A DNA stretch of 64,000 bases from Lytechinus variegatus (Eukaryota > Echinodermata > Echinoidea > Temnopleuroida > Toxopneustidae), in assembly GCF_018143015.1 (NCBI RefSeq), contig NC_054741.1, positions 10,628,683-10,692,682 of the forward strand, in the 5' to 3' direction. Made by a program: the position numbers and the translations under genes. Every line of letters begins with the position of its first letter. Positions within the stretch are counted from its first letter, which is position 1. Shown piece after piece: positions 12,798-24,393 of this stretch. Below the pieces are notes generated by a model, which made no database searches, had not been told where the DNA came from, and worked only from the letters and a program-made list of their open reading frames with translations.

Positions 12798-14075
12798 GGG
12801 TCCTGTTTCATAAAAACTTATAGTAGCAAATGCACAATTTCTATAACAAATTTTCTCTCGGCCAATCAGATTGAAGGATTTCAGTAGCATATAACTGTTA
12901 TTGGAAATTTGTTAGTATATCAAGTTTAATGAAACAGGGGAGGGGGGGCATTTGAATTATAACATGATACCTATGTGCCACATCAAAACCGAAAAGAGGG
13001 GGCTCTGGAACTAAATGCTGGTCTTACAAATTGGGGTCTCTAGAATGGCTCTTGAATTGATGGATGATTGCTAAAAATGCAGTGTTCTGGAACTGACTAA
13101 ATAAAAAATGGGGGTCTTCGGAACTCAGATAACTCCTCGAAGATCGAGTTTGACACCCAGACTGGCAGAGAAATTCATGATGGGTGCGCACTGGAACAAG
13201 AAACCACAAATTTGAGGGTCTCTGAAATGGAAAAATAAGAATTTCTATGGGTTTATTGCTGATGCTGGAGCGGAAATTAAGGCTGAAAATGGCATGGGGG
13301 TCTTGATCGCGGCACATATGTATTGTACATTTATTAAGTAGCTCCCCTCCCCCTGGGCCCAGATCTTCCTTAATAAAATAACAAGTGCATATACAGAGTC
13401 CTGTCACAGAAGTATCCATTCATCATGGTGCTATGGCAGGCAGGGAGAAAACTGACCCTCGTAATTTTTCAAGTACAAAAAGGGGGAAATATGAAAAAGT
13501 AAGAAAAATAAGAAGGAAGACACAAAGAGAGGTCCATGTTTCGTATATTTAATTCCCCTGTTATTTATTGAAAACAAGTGTCATCCTTATTTCTTACCCC
13601 TCCCCCATCAAAATACCCAGGTATATATCACCCCCGAGTATGATATATTCAGTAGTTTGATTCAAAAATATGTTTATGTACATAAAAGTTTCTAATCAGT
13701 GTAGTGAGAACAACCTTCATAGAGTAGGATTTGTTGCAGTGGCAAATGTCTTGCTATACTCTAGGAGAGGTCTGGACCCTGTTTCATAAAGACTTGTTAT
13801 AATAAAAGAATTCTATAAACAAGTTTATCATCAACCAATCACATTGAATGATTTCATTTTTTCTGTAAAAAAAAAGTTTTATGAAACCAGCCACAGACTC
13901 TAAAAGAGATTGACGTATGGATCCTGTTTCATAAAGAAATTCCCTGAGAAATTGTAAAAAAAAGTATCGTATTTTTACATCAATTTATCATCAGCCAATC
14001 AAATAGAACGATTTCATTAATTTGTTGTCTGTAAATAAAAATTTGTTATCAAAAGTTTTATGAAACTGGCCCATG
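12798..14075. repeat. three short CCTGTTTCATAAA-type MITEs
   Basis: Three small inverted-repeat elements share ends of the form CCTGTTTCATAAA ... TTTATGAAAC(A/C)(A/G)G and an inner 'ccaatcagattgaa' phrase. Approximate limits are 12798-12940, 13774-13890 and 13919-14071. Between the first two lies unassigned sequence without recognisable genes. Confidence 0.65.
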
Positions 14076-14896
14076 TCATGTGTGAGTGGTTTGATATGGA
14101 CAGATCGTGTATGAAGAAGGAAAGATAACTTTGAGGCATGCATGGCCTTTGGAAAGTTTTGTTGCAGAGGCGAACTAAAGATTATTTTGTTAATCATATG
14201 AACAAAAATAGTATTGGGATATATTGCATTAAGGTTTGTTGACCCTTTCATTTTTTTCCATCTACATGCATTTTTTTTTTGCTTTTCAAAATTTGTTTTT
14301 ATTTTTTATTCCATTGTAGCTAGCTAGCGCCTACCGTTTTCTTTGATTTTTTTCCTTCTATTTTTTTTCTTTATGTGTGTCTCTTTTCAAGAACTTAATT
14401 GGCTTGAGATCTTATGGCTGCATACATCGTCTGAATTTTGATGCCCTAAATGTTCAACATCTATAATATCTTTCTGATGGGCGCGGCCCCGCCCCCCCCC
14501 CCCCGGCTTCAAAAGAAGGCCAGCTAGGCCATAGTATGAGTTTTAGTATGCGCCCTTCTGCAAGCTTCCATTTTCCCTTCTTTTCCTTCTCCTTCATATT
14601 TGTTGCGATTATAATTTCCCCTCTCCATTTTCCTTTCTTTATATTCTCCTCTTCTATGTTTCTCCTCTGTTTTTCCTTCCTCTGGCCCATTCTCTATTGG
14701 GAAGGGGGGGGGGGGCGGGGCTTCGGATCCGCGCCTGACTGTCCCAATTTATCCATTTTATCAAAAGCCCGATCAAAAGTAGGTTAACAAAAGTTAGTTG
14801 AAACAAATCTTCATCTTATAAAAAACGTAATTTTGACAGCTTTTCCATAATGTATTTTCGGTAAGTTAACGGTACTGTGAAAAAGTGTAGATTGTA
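14076..14896. repeat. GC-end repeat fragment in intergenic DNA
   Basis: About 14479-14738 is bounded by GGGCGCGGCCCCG plus a C run on the left and a G run plus GGATCCGCGCCTG on the right. The right end matches the termini of the 7-kb hAT-like element at 17317-24385, so this is probably a small internally deleted relative. The flanking octamers do not match, so no target duplication supports it. The rest is T-rich filler. Confidence 0.5.
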
Positions 14897-14898
14897 TG

Positions 14899-15672
14899 GC
14901 CAGGGGTTTAGTACGACCCCACCTTCTATACATCTCGTGCAAATCGGACTCTAAACACGAAGTGTTGGGGCAAAATGGACATCCTTTATAAAATATTTTA
15001 ATTTTGTTTTATCATTCCCGCAAATTCAACCCTAAACACGTAATTTTCCTAGCGAAATAGATACCCTTTTTTCAATATTTTTGTATTTTTGACACCCCCG
15101 GGGGGGCCACTTACATTGACAAGTGGATACCATGCGCGACCAAAAAAACACGTAAAAAGGATGTCTTTTTCACGATAGGGCACGTTACGTACGTAACGTG
15201 ATAAGGGTGTCAAAAACACCCTAGGAAGATTACGTGTTTAGGGTCGAATTTGCGGGGATGATAAAACAAAATTAAAATGTTTTATGAAGGATGTCTTTTT
15301 TGCCCCAACACTTCGTGTTTAGAGTCCGATTTGCGCGAGGTGTAGAAGGTGGGGTCGTACTAAACCAAATAAGGTAAAGCCGACGACCGAAGGACCCGTA
15401 ACAATAAAACATTCCTGTACTTGTTTAGGGGTTCATTTCAGGGAATATTTGCCAAGAGTATCGTTTTGTTTCCAATACTTGTTAAGGGAAGGGTTTCACA
15501 CGCCAATACTTGTTAAGGGGTGCATTTTCAGAATATGGAAATTACGTGTTTAGGGTGCTTTTCGAGACCCCATGGTCGCGCATGGTATCCACTCGTGAAT
15601 GGAAGTGGCCCCTCCGGGTTGACACCCTTATCACGTTACGTACGTAACGTGCCCTATCGTGAAAAAGACATC
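14899..15672. repeat. nested foldback elements with CCGGGGGGGCCACTT ends
   Basis: 15097-15618 has about 45-base inverted ends containing CCGGGGGGGCCACTT and TGGATACCATGCGCGACC. The segment 14909-15051 recurs inverted at about 15215-15363 (TTAGTACGACCCCACCTTC). A palindromic block, GCACGTTACGTACGTAACGT, occurs near 15181 and again inverted near 15630. A relative with the same ends lies at 33737-34051. Short open frames inside are not genes. Confidence 0.75.
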
Positions 15673-17308
15673 CCAGGGGCCTGTTGCATGACGAGATGAG
15701 CGATACGTAGGAACGTCCTAGGACCATTCTTCCGAGATAGGAAGATTGGCGACAAATCAGCGTAAACCGTTTCACGAAGGCAATTTTGTCTTCCAAGTCC
15801 GCGACATCTTTTGATATCGATAGTATCGGAAAAATATTTAGTCTTCATCGTCACCTGAACCTTTTATTTCGGAATGACGACTTTTCATAAAATCATTTAT
15901 TTCAATAAAAGGAGATCAAATGATGTTTTATTTATTACTGATTGTAGAATTGATGTATGGAGCTTACTTTATGAGGTAAAAAGAGAAGAAACTTTAAAGA
16001 TTCACAAACATAAATGAATAAAATTGAAATTTTCATTGTTTACCTTACTTAGAATACGGTGTCCTTTTAGAGACACCTTTCATTGATATTTCAACGAAAG
16101 AGACCCTTGTCCGATATAAAAATTGATTTAACTAAGTAATTTCGACATTTTGTTAGTTCAATTCTGTATTTTTATAGAATGCTTATATATAATGATAATT
16201 TTGTAAATTATGCGTTAATATGTTATTTGTTGAGGTAAAAATATGGTTTGAAAGGGGTAAACAAAATCAACAGTGTCTGATTGTGTTAGACTAAACAGGA
16301 AAATATGAGAGGCTGCGTGTGAAACTTCTAATTTATTTATTTTATTTGCCAGATTTAACGCAAGAAATACTAATTTGAGTGTTTAGAGTATAAACATACC
16401 CAGTTGCATGATGAGTAAACGATGACAAGAAAAATGTGAACATTGCTGCAAACATGGCCAAGTGAATAAAGTAGTGCTTTGCAATAATAATTAAAACACA
16501 TAAAAAGTTGTGCAATCCGCAATGGAAAAATACTATCAGAAATCATGCTAAAAATTACAACGATCATATAAAACGTTGATCACTTAATTTATGGAAGTTT
16601 ATATAAGAATATAAGGTTTAAGAATATAGAAAATATATATGTTCAACATTCAACGGTAAGGAGTAGAGACTACCGTGATTTCTTTAACATGACATAGGAG
16701 CCGAAAGGGGCCTATCCTACCATTTAAAATGCGCCTCTTCGTACTTTCCATAATCTTTTCTTTGATGAACTTATCTTCATTTGTAATGATTGTGATGGAT
16801 TCGTATATAAGCTAGGCCTAGTCTGTATCTTAAATTCAATTAGCTATTTTATTACTGCAGGAGTTTGTTTTGTTTCACTGCTTCACATCTCAAGTTATCC
16901 CAAATCCAAGAATTGGTTTTCATTGATTAAAATTAATCTCATAAAAAATAATGAAAATGAAATGAAAATATAAAATGATTTAGCATGTTTAACCTCTTAG
17001 TTTTTTATCGAGTGTTTGTTTGCTGAGCGTTATATAAACACGTTTTTTCCTTACATAATTTCTTTTAAAGAAATTCGTTTTCATGTTGTTTAATTATCAA
17101 TAATGAGAAAGCATGATGGGTCAGAGAGATAGTGCCGCCCATTTCGATATATGGTTTATTTTGTTTTAAATAGAAAAGTGGTGGGGATTGGGCGGAGGGA
17201 GAATCATGAAAGAAAACATATTTTTAAAAAATATTTGGGCCTTCATCTACCCTGGAAAAGTTAAAATGACATCCTTTTTTGGTCGTCTTGTCGACCTGAA
17301 ATTGATGA
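15673..17308. other. intergenic AT-rich DNA
   Basis: Begins with a GGGGCCTGTTGCATGA repeat end, whose counterpart (CATGCAACAGGCCCC) is found near 24671-24685. The remaining 1.4 kb is AT-rich with no coding signal, RNA gene or clear repeat. Confidence 0.45.
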
Positions 17309-17369
17309 CAACTAGCCAGGCGCGGATCCATGGGGGGGCCGAGGGGCCTTGGCCCCCCCCCCCTTCGGC

Positions 17370-18365
17370 GAAAAAAAAGAGAGGGAAAGAAAGAGAAAAA
17401 GAGGGGAAGAGGGGAAAAAAAAAGAAAAAGAAGAAAGGAAGAAAAAAAAGAGAGGAAAAGGGGGAAAAGAAGAGGGGGGAGAGAGAGGAAGAGGGGGAAG
17501 GAAGAAGAGGGGAAAAAGAGAGAGGAAAGGGGGAAAGAAAAGAAGAAAAAGGGAAGAGGGGGAAGGAAGGGAAGGAAAAGAGAGAGGAAAAGGGGAAAGA
17601 AAGAGAAGGAAAAAGAGAGGGAAAGGAAAAGGAGGAAAAAAAAGAGAGGGGAAGAGGGGAAAGGAAGAGAAGAAAAGGAGAGAGAGGAAAAAGAGGAAAG
17701 AAAAGGAGGAAGAGAAGAAAAGAAAGGGGGAGGGAGAGGGAGGAAAGAAGAGAAGAAAAAAAAAGAGGGGAAAGAAAAGAAGAAGGGAAAGAAAAAAAGA
17801 GAAAAAGAGGGGAAAGAAAGAGAAAAAAAGAGGAAGAGGGGGAAGGAAGAGAAGAAAAAGGGAGGGGGAGGGAGAAGAAAAAAAAGAGGAAGAGGGGGAA
17901 GAGAGAGGAAAAAGAAAAAAAAGAAAGAGAGGAAGAGGGAAGAAAGAAGAGGAAAAAAGAGAGAGAAGGGGGAAGAAAAGGGGAAAGGAAGAGAAGAAAA
18001 GGGAGGGGGAGAGGGGGGAAAAAGAGGAAGAGGGAAAGAAAAGGAGAGAGGGGAAGAGGGAGGAAAGAAAAAAAGAGAGGGGAAAGAAAAGAAGAAAAAG
18101 AAGAGGGGAAAGAAAAGGAGAAAAGAAGAGGGGAAAGAAAGAGAGGAAGAGGGGGAAGGAAGAGAAGAAAAGGGAGGGGAGGGGAGGGGGAGGAAAAAAG
18201 AGGAAGAGGGTTAAAAGAGAGAGGAAAAGGGGAAAAGGAGAAAGAGGAAGAGGGAAGAAAGGAGAGAAGAAAAAAGAAAGAGAGAAAGGCGGAAAGAAGA
18301 GAAGAAAAGGGGAGACGAAGAGGGAAAGGACGAGAAGAAAAAAAGAGGAACAGGAGGAAAGAAAA
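17370..18365 (+). repeat. extreme polypurine tract (841 nt unbroken)
   Basis: From 17370 to 18210 every base on the plus strand is A or G. After TT at 18211-18212 the tract goes on to 18365 with only isolated C residues. The motifs are irregular mixes of GAAAG, GGAAG and GAGGGGGA. Because every stop codon needs a T on one strand and a purine on the other, all frames are open here, and the long Lys/Glu/Gly/Arg and Phe/Ser/Pro/Leu open frames are artefacts. Such tracts can form triplex (H-DNA). Confidence 0.95.
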
Positions 18366-19735
18366 TGATGTTCGAACCAAAAGGGCGCTGAAATGATGTT
18401 CGAAGGAATGTCAAAATGCTGTTCGAACTGGGGGCAGAATTGATGTTTGAACGGGGGGGGGGGCGAATTAATGTTCGACGTAGGGGCGCCAAATTGATGT
18501 TGGAACTGGGGGGGGGGCTCAAAGTGATACTCGAGCTAGGGGGGGGGGGGCGAAATGGTATTCGAACTAGGGGCGCCAAATTGATGTTGGACCTACATGT
18601 AGGGGCGCCGAATCGAGTTTCGAACTATTATAGGAGGGCGCCGAAATGATGTTCGAAGGGATGCCAAAATGATGTTCGAACTGGGGGCCGAATTGATGTT
18701 CGAACGGGGGGGGGGGGGGGGGGCCGAAGTGATGATCGACCTACATGTAGGGGCGCCAAATTAATATTCAACTAGGGGCGCCAAATTGATGTTGGACCTA
18801 CATGTAGGGGCGCCGAATTGATACTCGAACTAGGGAGGGGGGCCGAATCGATGTTCGAGGTAGGGGGCGCCAAATTGATACTCAAACTAGGGGGGCGAAA
18901 TGATATTCGAACTAGGGAAGGCAAATTGAGTTCGAAGGAATGCCAAAATGATGTTCGAACTGGGGGCCGAATTGATGTTCGAACGGGGGGGGGCAAATTG
19001 AGGATCGACCTACATGTAGGGGCGCCGAACTGATATTCGAACTAGGAGGGCGCCGAAATGATGTTCAAAGTGGGGGCGCTAAATTGATTCTTGAACTGGG
19101 GAGGGGGCCGAATCGATGTTCGAGGTAGGGGGCGCCAAATTGATACTCAAACTAGGGGGCGCCGAATGGATGTTCTAACTAGGGGGGCGAAATGATATTC
19201 GAAGGGGGGGGGGGCAAATTAATGATCGAACTAGGGGGGCGCAAAATTGATACTCGAGCTAGGGGGGATGATATTCGAACTAGGGAAGGCAAATTGAGTT
19301 CGAAGGGATGCCAAAATGATGTTCGAAGGGGGGGGGGGCAAATTGATGATCGACCTACATGTAGGGGCGCCGAACTGATATTCGAACTAGGAGGGCGCCG
19401 AAATGATGTTCGAAGTGGGGGCGCTAAATTGATTCTTGAACTGGGGAGGGGGCCGAATCGATGTTCGAGGTAGGGGGCGCCAAATTGATACTCAAACTAG
19501 GGGGCGCCGAATGGATGTTCTAACTAGGGGGGCGAAATGATATTCGAAGGGGGGGGGGGCCAAATTAATGATCGAACTAGGGGGGCGCAAAATTGATACT
19601 CGAGCTAGGGGGGATGATATTCGAACTAGGGAAGGCAAATTGAGTTCGAAGGGATGCCAAAATGATGTTCGAAGGGGGGGGGGGGCAAATTGATGATCGA
19701 CCTACATGTAGGGGAGCCGAACTGATATTCGAACT
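18361..19735 (+). repeat. G-rich satellite with TTCGAA and GGGGCGCC motifs
   Basis: A tandem array of about 25-35-bp units built from (A)AATGATGTTCGAACT followed by a G run and GGCGCC(A/G)AA. A higher-order repeat is visible: the marker CGAGGTAGGG recurs near 18857, 19122 and 19467, spacings of 265 and 345 bases. G runs reach 18 bases near 18706-18723. The short open frames (LELGG, RNDIRTRG-type repeats) follow from the array and are not genes. Confidence 0.9.
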
Positions 19736-19739
19736 GCCG

Positions 19740-19936
19740 CCTTGTTGTTGGCTCATTGTTCCATATATTGAAAGTTTAAAATGCCTTGGCCCTGAGGTTT
19801 TTAGGCATGGCCTTGGGGATTGATGCCTTGGTCTTGGGTATTAAAGCCTTGGCCTTGGAGGTTTGAGCCTTGACTACAACACTGATGGACATATTGATAG
19901 ATATTATTTACAGAAATTTTGAAGTTTACTTGCAAG
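19740..19936 (+). repeat. short degenerate CCTTGG repeat
   Basis: Several spaced copies of 'gccttggccttgg' with 'ttgatgcc' between them form a small degenerate tandem repeat at the end of the satellite. Non-coding. Confidence 0.5.
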
Positions 19937-20219
19937 CACTAAGAAATAAATGTTCAGAATTGAACCCCGAAGGGTTGATGCAAAATCAGCACCCTGTGGG
20001 TTAAAAAATTGAACCCTGCGGTTGGGGTTCATTTTTGCACCCTGCGGGTTCAATTTGAAATTTAGGGGTGCAGTTTTGAACCCGCAGGGTGCAAAAATGA
20101 ACCCCGACTGCAGGGTTCAATTTTTAAACCCCAAATCAGGGGTTCAATTTTTGAACCCATTGGGTGCTGATTTTGCAAGAACCTTTCGGGGTTCAATTTT
20201 GAACCTTTATTTTTTAGTG
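19937..20219. repeat. 283-bp foldback MITE with CACTAA ends
   Basis: The ends read CACTAAGAAATAAA and TTTATTTTTTAGTG. Inverted homology continues inward for about 85 bases (TTGAACCCCGAAGGGTT / AACCTTTCGGGGTTCAA; GCAAAATCAGCACCC / GGGTGCTGATTTTGC). CACTA-type ends recall the EnSpm/CACTA group, but no 3-bp target duplication was found, so the class is open. Confidence 0.65.
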
Positions 20220-21555
20220 TGCAATATGTAATAGAATAAATGATACTTTCATTGTAATGGTGAAAGTTTCGGATGCGTTTTTTATTTTTTGACGAATCGT
20301 CAAATACTCAAATAACTCAAATAACTCTATGGTTTATATCGTTCCTATATTTTTTGTTTCATGTAGTAATGCGTAAAAGACAGCTATATACAGTTGATGA
20401 TACGACACCTTTTCTTTTCTAACCTACAGTGGGAAATCACGTTTTATTTTTTTAAACGAATTCCACTGAAAATATTACGTGGATTTACTCAGGCCTAAAC
20501 TGCATTGCTATCATTTACATTTATTGTTACATCTTGAAATAGTTGATGTATACAAGATACATGGGACCTTGGAATTCATGTTTCACTAGTATTGTATGAA
20601 AGAGAGAGATAAGAACTTATCGTCCAAAATGATGCGAACTTAAGAGCATTGTTTTCATATTTATAAAGACACTGACAATAAAGTATATTTTTACAGTAAT
20701 TTATCTTTAGTATCTTATATTCTTTTTATATACACCGTTTACACGCATTTTGTTTCTTTTGAAAATCTTTTTGGAGTATATAAAATTTGAGCAAGATTAT
20801 AAGATGCATAACCTTTTGATACTTTATATGATTGTTGCAAGAGCGGAAGAGCCAATGTTTGCTGATTAGGACTGACAAGACAACTCACTGTTTTGAATGG
20901 AATTCAAGCGAATAACAAAAGATTATATAATATATCCAAATACTTACAGATCAAAGTAGGCAGTGCACTCCCAATTAGTAAATGCTGAGTGCTGACTACT
21001 GAATCTACCTCACCTTTATAATAAAAAACATGTAAATTTATATCTTTTTCAAGAATATCTTACCCAAAATAAAATATTAATTTTCTTTCATGCAGAATAT
21101 ACAATTTAGTTATTGCACAACCAGTTTTCATACGCGGCGATACAGGGGCGTCATCCCCGTAAGATTTTTCAACCCCTGAAGTAAAAAGTAGAAAAGAAAA
21201 AAATAATGGGAGTACCCACAAGAACGAAGAATGCCTACAATGCAAAAGAGGTTTCTGTGAGAAGTAACTGAACTAGACATTACCCATTCGGCAATGGGAG
21301 TCAATATTTCGGAACGATTATTACTTGACTTGAAATTAGGGCCCCCTAAGAAATCCTGGATCCGCGCCTGGATCCCGCTCACATAATTCTAGCAGGGCCT
21401 ACTCTGATGAGAAGTTAAACGAATTGAAAGCATCAAATGGTTAAAATAGAAATCGCTCGAGTTTCCCGCTCGCATCGATTATTTGTTAAAGTGATATTAC
21501 ATTTATTCATGAACACATCATTATAAAACCATTATTCAATTGCATCTTCTTCATG
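20220..21555. other. spacer within the hAT-like composite
   Basis: AT-rich and unassigned to about 21125. A second right terminus of the host family, reading AATCCTGGATCCGCGCCTG, ends at 21370. Its partner left end was not found, so it marks a partly deleted nested copy. No coding sequence is recognised. Confidence 0.5.
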
Positions 21556-23877
21556 CATAGGCGGATACATGGGGACCCGAGGGGTCCGGACCCCCTATTG
21601 GTAGAGCAAAAAAAGGGGGGGGGGAAAGAAAAAGGAAGGAAAAGAAAAAAGAAAAGGAGGAAGACGAATGAATAAAATAAGATGAGAGGAAGACTTGGAA
21701 AAAATATTTTATGTCACTATATAAAATTTTCGCTCGCGCTTCGCGCTCGCATTGCCTGTTAAGTGATCAAAATATCTTGTTCAACACGGAGCTTGAATAT
21801 CAAGTTTGGAAGTCAGTATACAAAACATATTTCTCCTTGGAAATCGAACTTTCATTAATTTTTGTGATTTACATATTGATTTTTAAAAAGTGCTCTGTAA
21901 AAATGTTAGTTTTATGGTCTGAATATTAACATTTTCCAATTGCGCTGCGCGTTCGCGAATTTGATTTATCAGGTACCTATTATTTTCATGTATTCCATAA
22001 AGTTTTCAAAATATCCCTTTTCAGGTCTGATTGTCAAAACGCATCAGCCAGCGCTGCTATGCTTGCATTTTTGATTGGCAGGTTATGTATGTCTCAAGAG
22101 AAACTGAAACTGAAACTCAATATTGATTGTTTAACAAACTACTTAAAATCCCCTTTTCATGACAGTTTATCAAAAATTACTGCTCGTGATTTGCGCTCGC
22201 ATTAATGGTTAAAAATATATCAACTAATTAATGATGCATCCTATTCATGAATAAAAAGGTGCTTGAAATGTTCAGTGTTCAGGCCATAATATCATCAGAT
22301 TCCGCGCCCTCATTATGCATTAATACTAAGATATCAATTTAATAATTAAATTGTCACTTTTGTTTTATCTCGCGCTTAGCAAGATGAATAGGAAGATATA
22401 TAGTCATCATATTCATATGATAACATGTCCTAAGGATGTCAAGGTCCTATGTCTCAAAATTAAAGTAATAATGAAACATATCAGCTCTTTATCAAGTGCG
22501 ATTTATATCCACCTTACAAGTTTCCTACAAAGTGTTTGAAATATCAGATCGGAATATCAAATATTTTAAGCTCGCGCTTCGCGCTCGCTTTTATTTTCAT
22601 GATAAAAGATTGTTTAGAATGCCTAGATTCTAGGTGTAAATCTGAAACACGCGCGCGCATTTTCATTCAGTTATCCAGTTTCAGATCACAATATCGAAAA
22701 ATTCTGCTCGCCCTTTGTGCTCGTATTAGGAAGATTCCCTTTCTCATCCCTTTCATGATTTACAAAACGCGAATAGAGTTTCCCGTTCAAGTTCGAAATC
22801 TCGATTTTTTTACGCTCGCACTTCGCGCTCGCATAATTTGATTGTGAAATATGTAATGTCTTCATGGCTAAATGCAAGCAGTCCTTAAAAGGCACTTTTC
22901 GATCAGTTCAAAACGTATACAAACATTTTCTGCTCGCGCTTTGCACTCGCATTACTCATCTTTTTCATGATTTAGGAAACATGAATAGAGTGTCCCGTTC
23001 TAGGTCTAAAACTAGAAATTTTCCGCTCGCACTTCGCGCTCGCATCAATTGTTTAGTTATACTGTATAGCTATCCTGTTCATTATTACAAAAACTGATTA
23101 TTAATTTTTCCATTCTTTATGTAGAAATGTCAAAAATTTTCGGCTCGCGCTTCGCACTCGCATTATTTGATTAATGAAATATGTAATGTCTTCATGTCTA
23201 AATGCAAGCAGTCGTTAAAAGGCACTTTTCGATCAGTTCAAAACGTATACAAACATTTTCTGCTCGCGCTTTGCACTCGCATTACTCATCTTTTTCATGA
23301 TTTAGGAAACATGAATAGAGTGTCCCGTTCTAGGTATAAAACTACAATTTTTCCGCTCGCATCAATTGTTTAGTTATACTGTATAGCTATCCTGTTCATG
23401 ATTACAAAAACTGATTAAAGTTTTCCATTCTTTATGTAGAAATGTCAACAATTTTCAGCTCGCGCTTCGCGCTCGCATTATTTGATTGTTGAAATCTTTA
23501 ACGTCTTCATTGCTAACTGTATGCAGTCTTTAACAGGACTGGTAGGCCTACCTTTCCAATCAGTTCAAAACGTTTATCAAAAAATTATACTCGCGCTTCG
23601 CGTTCGCAGTTACTTTTTATTGCAGGCACATCTTTTTTCAGAATGTTCAAATTTTAGGAAAAAATACATACAATTTCAAAAAAAATTGCTCGCGCTTCGC
23701 GCGGTCATTATAAAACAAGGATTATGATATTATACATTTATGTTGATTTAGAGAATAAAGCTAAGAGGTGACTTATAGGACTACCCCCTTCAAAGAAACA
23801 AACGAAAAAAAAAATGTTCGAGCGGCCGATCGGGGAAAATGTGGCCCCTTTATTGGCGAAGGCTGAATCCGCCCCTG
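21556..23877. mobile_element. nested 2.3-kb hAT-like element
   Basis: Left end CATAGGCGGATACATG, right end the inverse of CAGGGGCGGATTCAGC. The flanks share TTCATG within an imperfect 8-base window (21548-21555 and 23878-23885). It sits inside the larger 17317-24385 element and carries the CGCTCGCG repeat array. No transposase is seen. Confidence 0.5.
21725..23710 (+). repeat. interspersed GCTCGCGCTTCGCGCTCGC array
   Basis: About eleven copies of a 20-base GC-rich motif (GCTCGCGCTTCGCGCTCGCA and close variants) stand in AT-rich spacers of roughly 90-250 bases from 22569 on, after a first copy at 21729. Two spacer blocks starting near 22862 and 23190 are almost identical, showing a recent duplication of about 330 bases. 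The core GCGCGAAGCGC is palindromic. Non-coding. Confidence 0.85.
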
Positions 23878-24393
23878 ATTCATGTGCTTATGAAATAAGA
23901 TAATTCAACATGCATTTAAGGCACTTATGATTGCCTGGGGGAGGGAGGGGCCGCCATTGGCGGCAGAAGCCAAAAAATGTAGGGGGTGTGCACTTGAATT
24001 TTTGGGATGGACACAGGTACAAAATTGGACAAGCGCCCCCCAAAAAGGTTATCAACCTAAATTTTAGGAGTTGCTAAACCAAAAATTTTTGACAAGCAAA
24101 AAAAAAAAAAAAAGCCATCAACCTAGGGGGGGGGGACAACACACGTTTCAGGGGAGTCCACGTGAATTTAGGGGGGAACCAGGAAAACAAATTGCCCAGC
24201 CCCCCCCAAAAAAAAAAGTTTATCATAAACAAATTTAGGGGGGACCGTCCCCCGTCTAAAATTTAGGAGGGGACACGTCCCCCCACCGCCTATGGGGGCC
24301 GCCATTTTTCCGAAAAGTACACAGGGGCGCCAAAATCAGGTCGAATTTGGGCCCCCCTCCCTTCGAAATCCTGGATCCGCGCCTGCAACTAGC

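Larger units (their letters stand above)
17317..24385. mobile_element. 7.07-kb non-autonomous hAT-like composite element
   Basis: Both ends carry the 14-base inverted repeat CAGGCGCGGATCCA. The element is flanked by a perfect 8-bp direct repeat, CAACTAGC, at 17309-17316 and 24386-24393. An 8-bp target duplication with CAG-type ends is the signature of hAT transposons. No transposase is visible inside. Instead the cargo is a purine run, a TTCGAA satellite, a foldback element, another copy of the right end (to 21370), and a nested hAT-like unit (21556-23877). Movement must have relied on a transposase from elsewhere. The identity of the ends and duplication is seen directly; the class is inferred. 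Confidence 0.75.

Noticed and set aside
13024..13419. 131-codon open frame on the minus strand
   Set aside because: No family feature; surrounded by MITEs, and no splice-supported extension.
17188..18396. Overlapping open frames of 294-402 codons on both strands, Lys/Glu/Gly/Arg-rich or Phe/Ser/Pro/Leu-rich
   Set aside because: They exist only because a pure purine/pyrimidine tract cannot contain stop codons in any frame. There is no domain, codon structure or splice context.
18361..19735. CRISPR-like or leucine-rich repeat protein array
   Set aside because: The units are irregular in length, separated by G runs, and sit in an animal transposon. The repeated peptides follow from the satellite.
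17317..21370. A 4-kb element ending at 21370 instead of 24385
   Set aside because: The terminal repeat at 21370 matches, but its flank (GATCCCGC) does not match CAACTAGC; the end at 24385 does, perfectly.
21725..23710. CRISPR-like array (constant 20-base motif with spacers)
   Set aside because: Spacing is irregular, several spacers duplicate each other, there are no cas genes, and the context is a eukaryotic hAT-like element.
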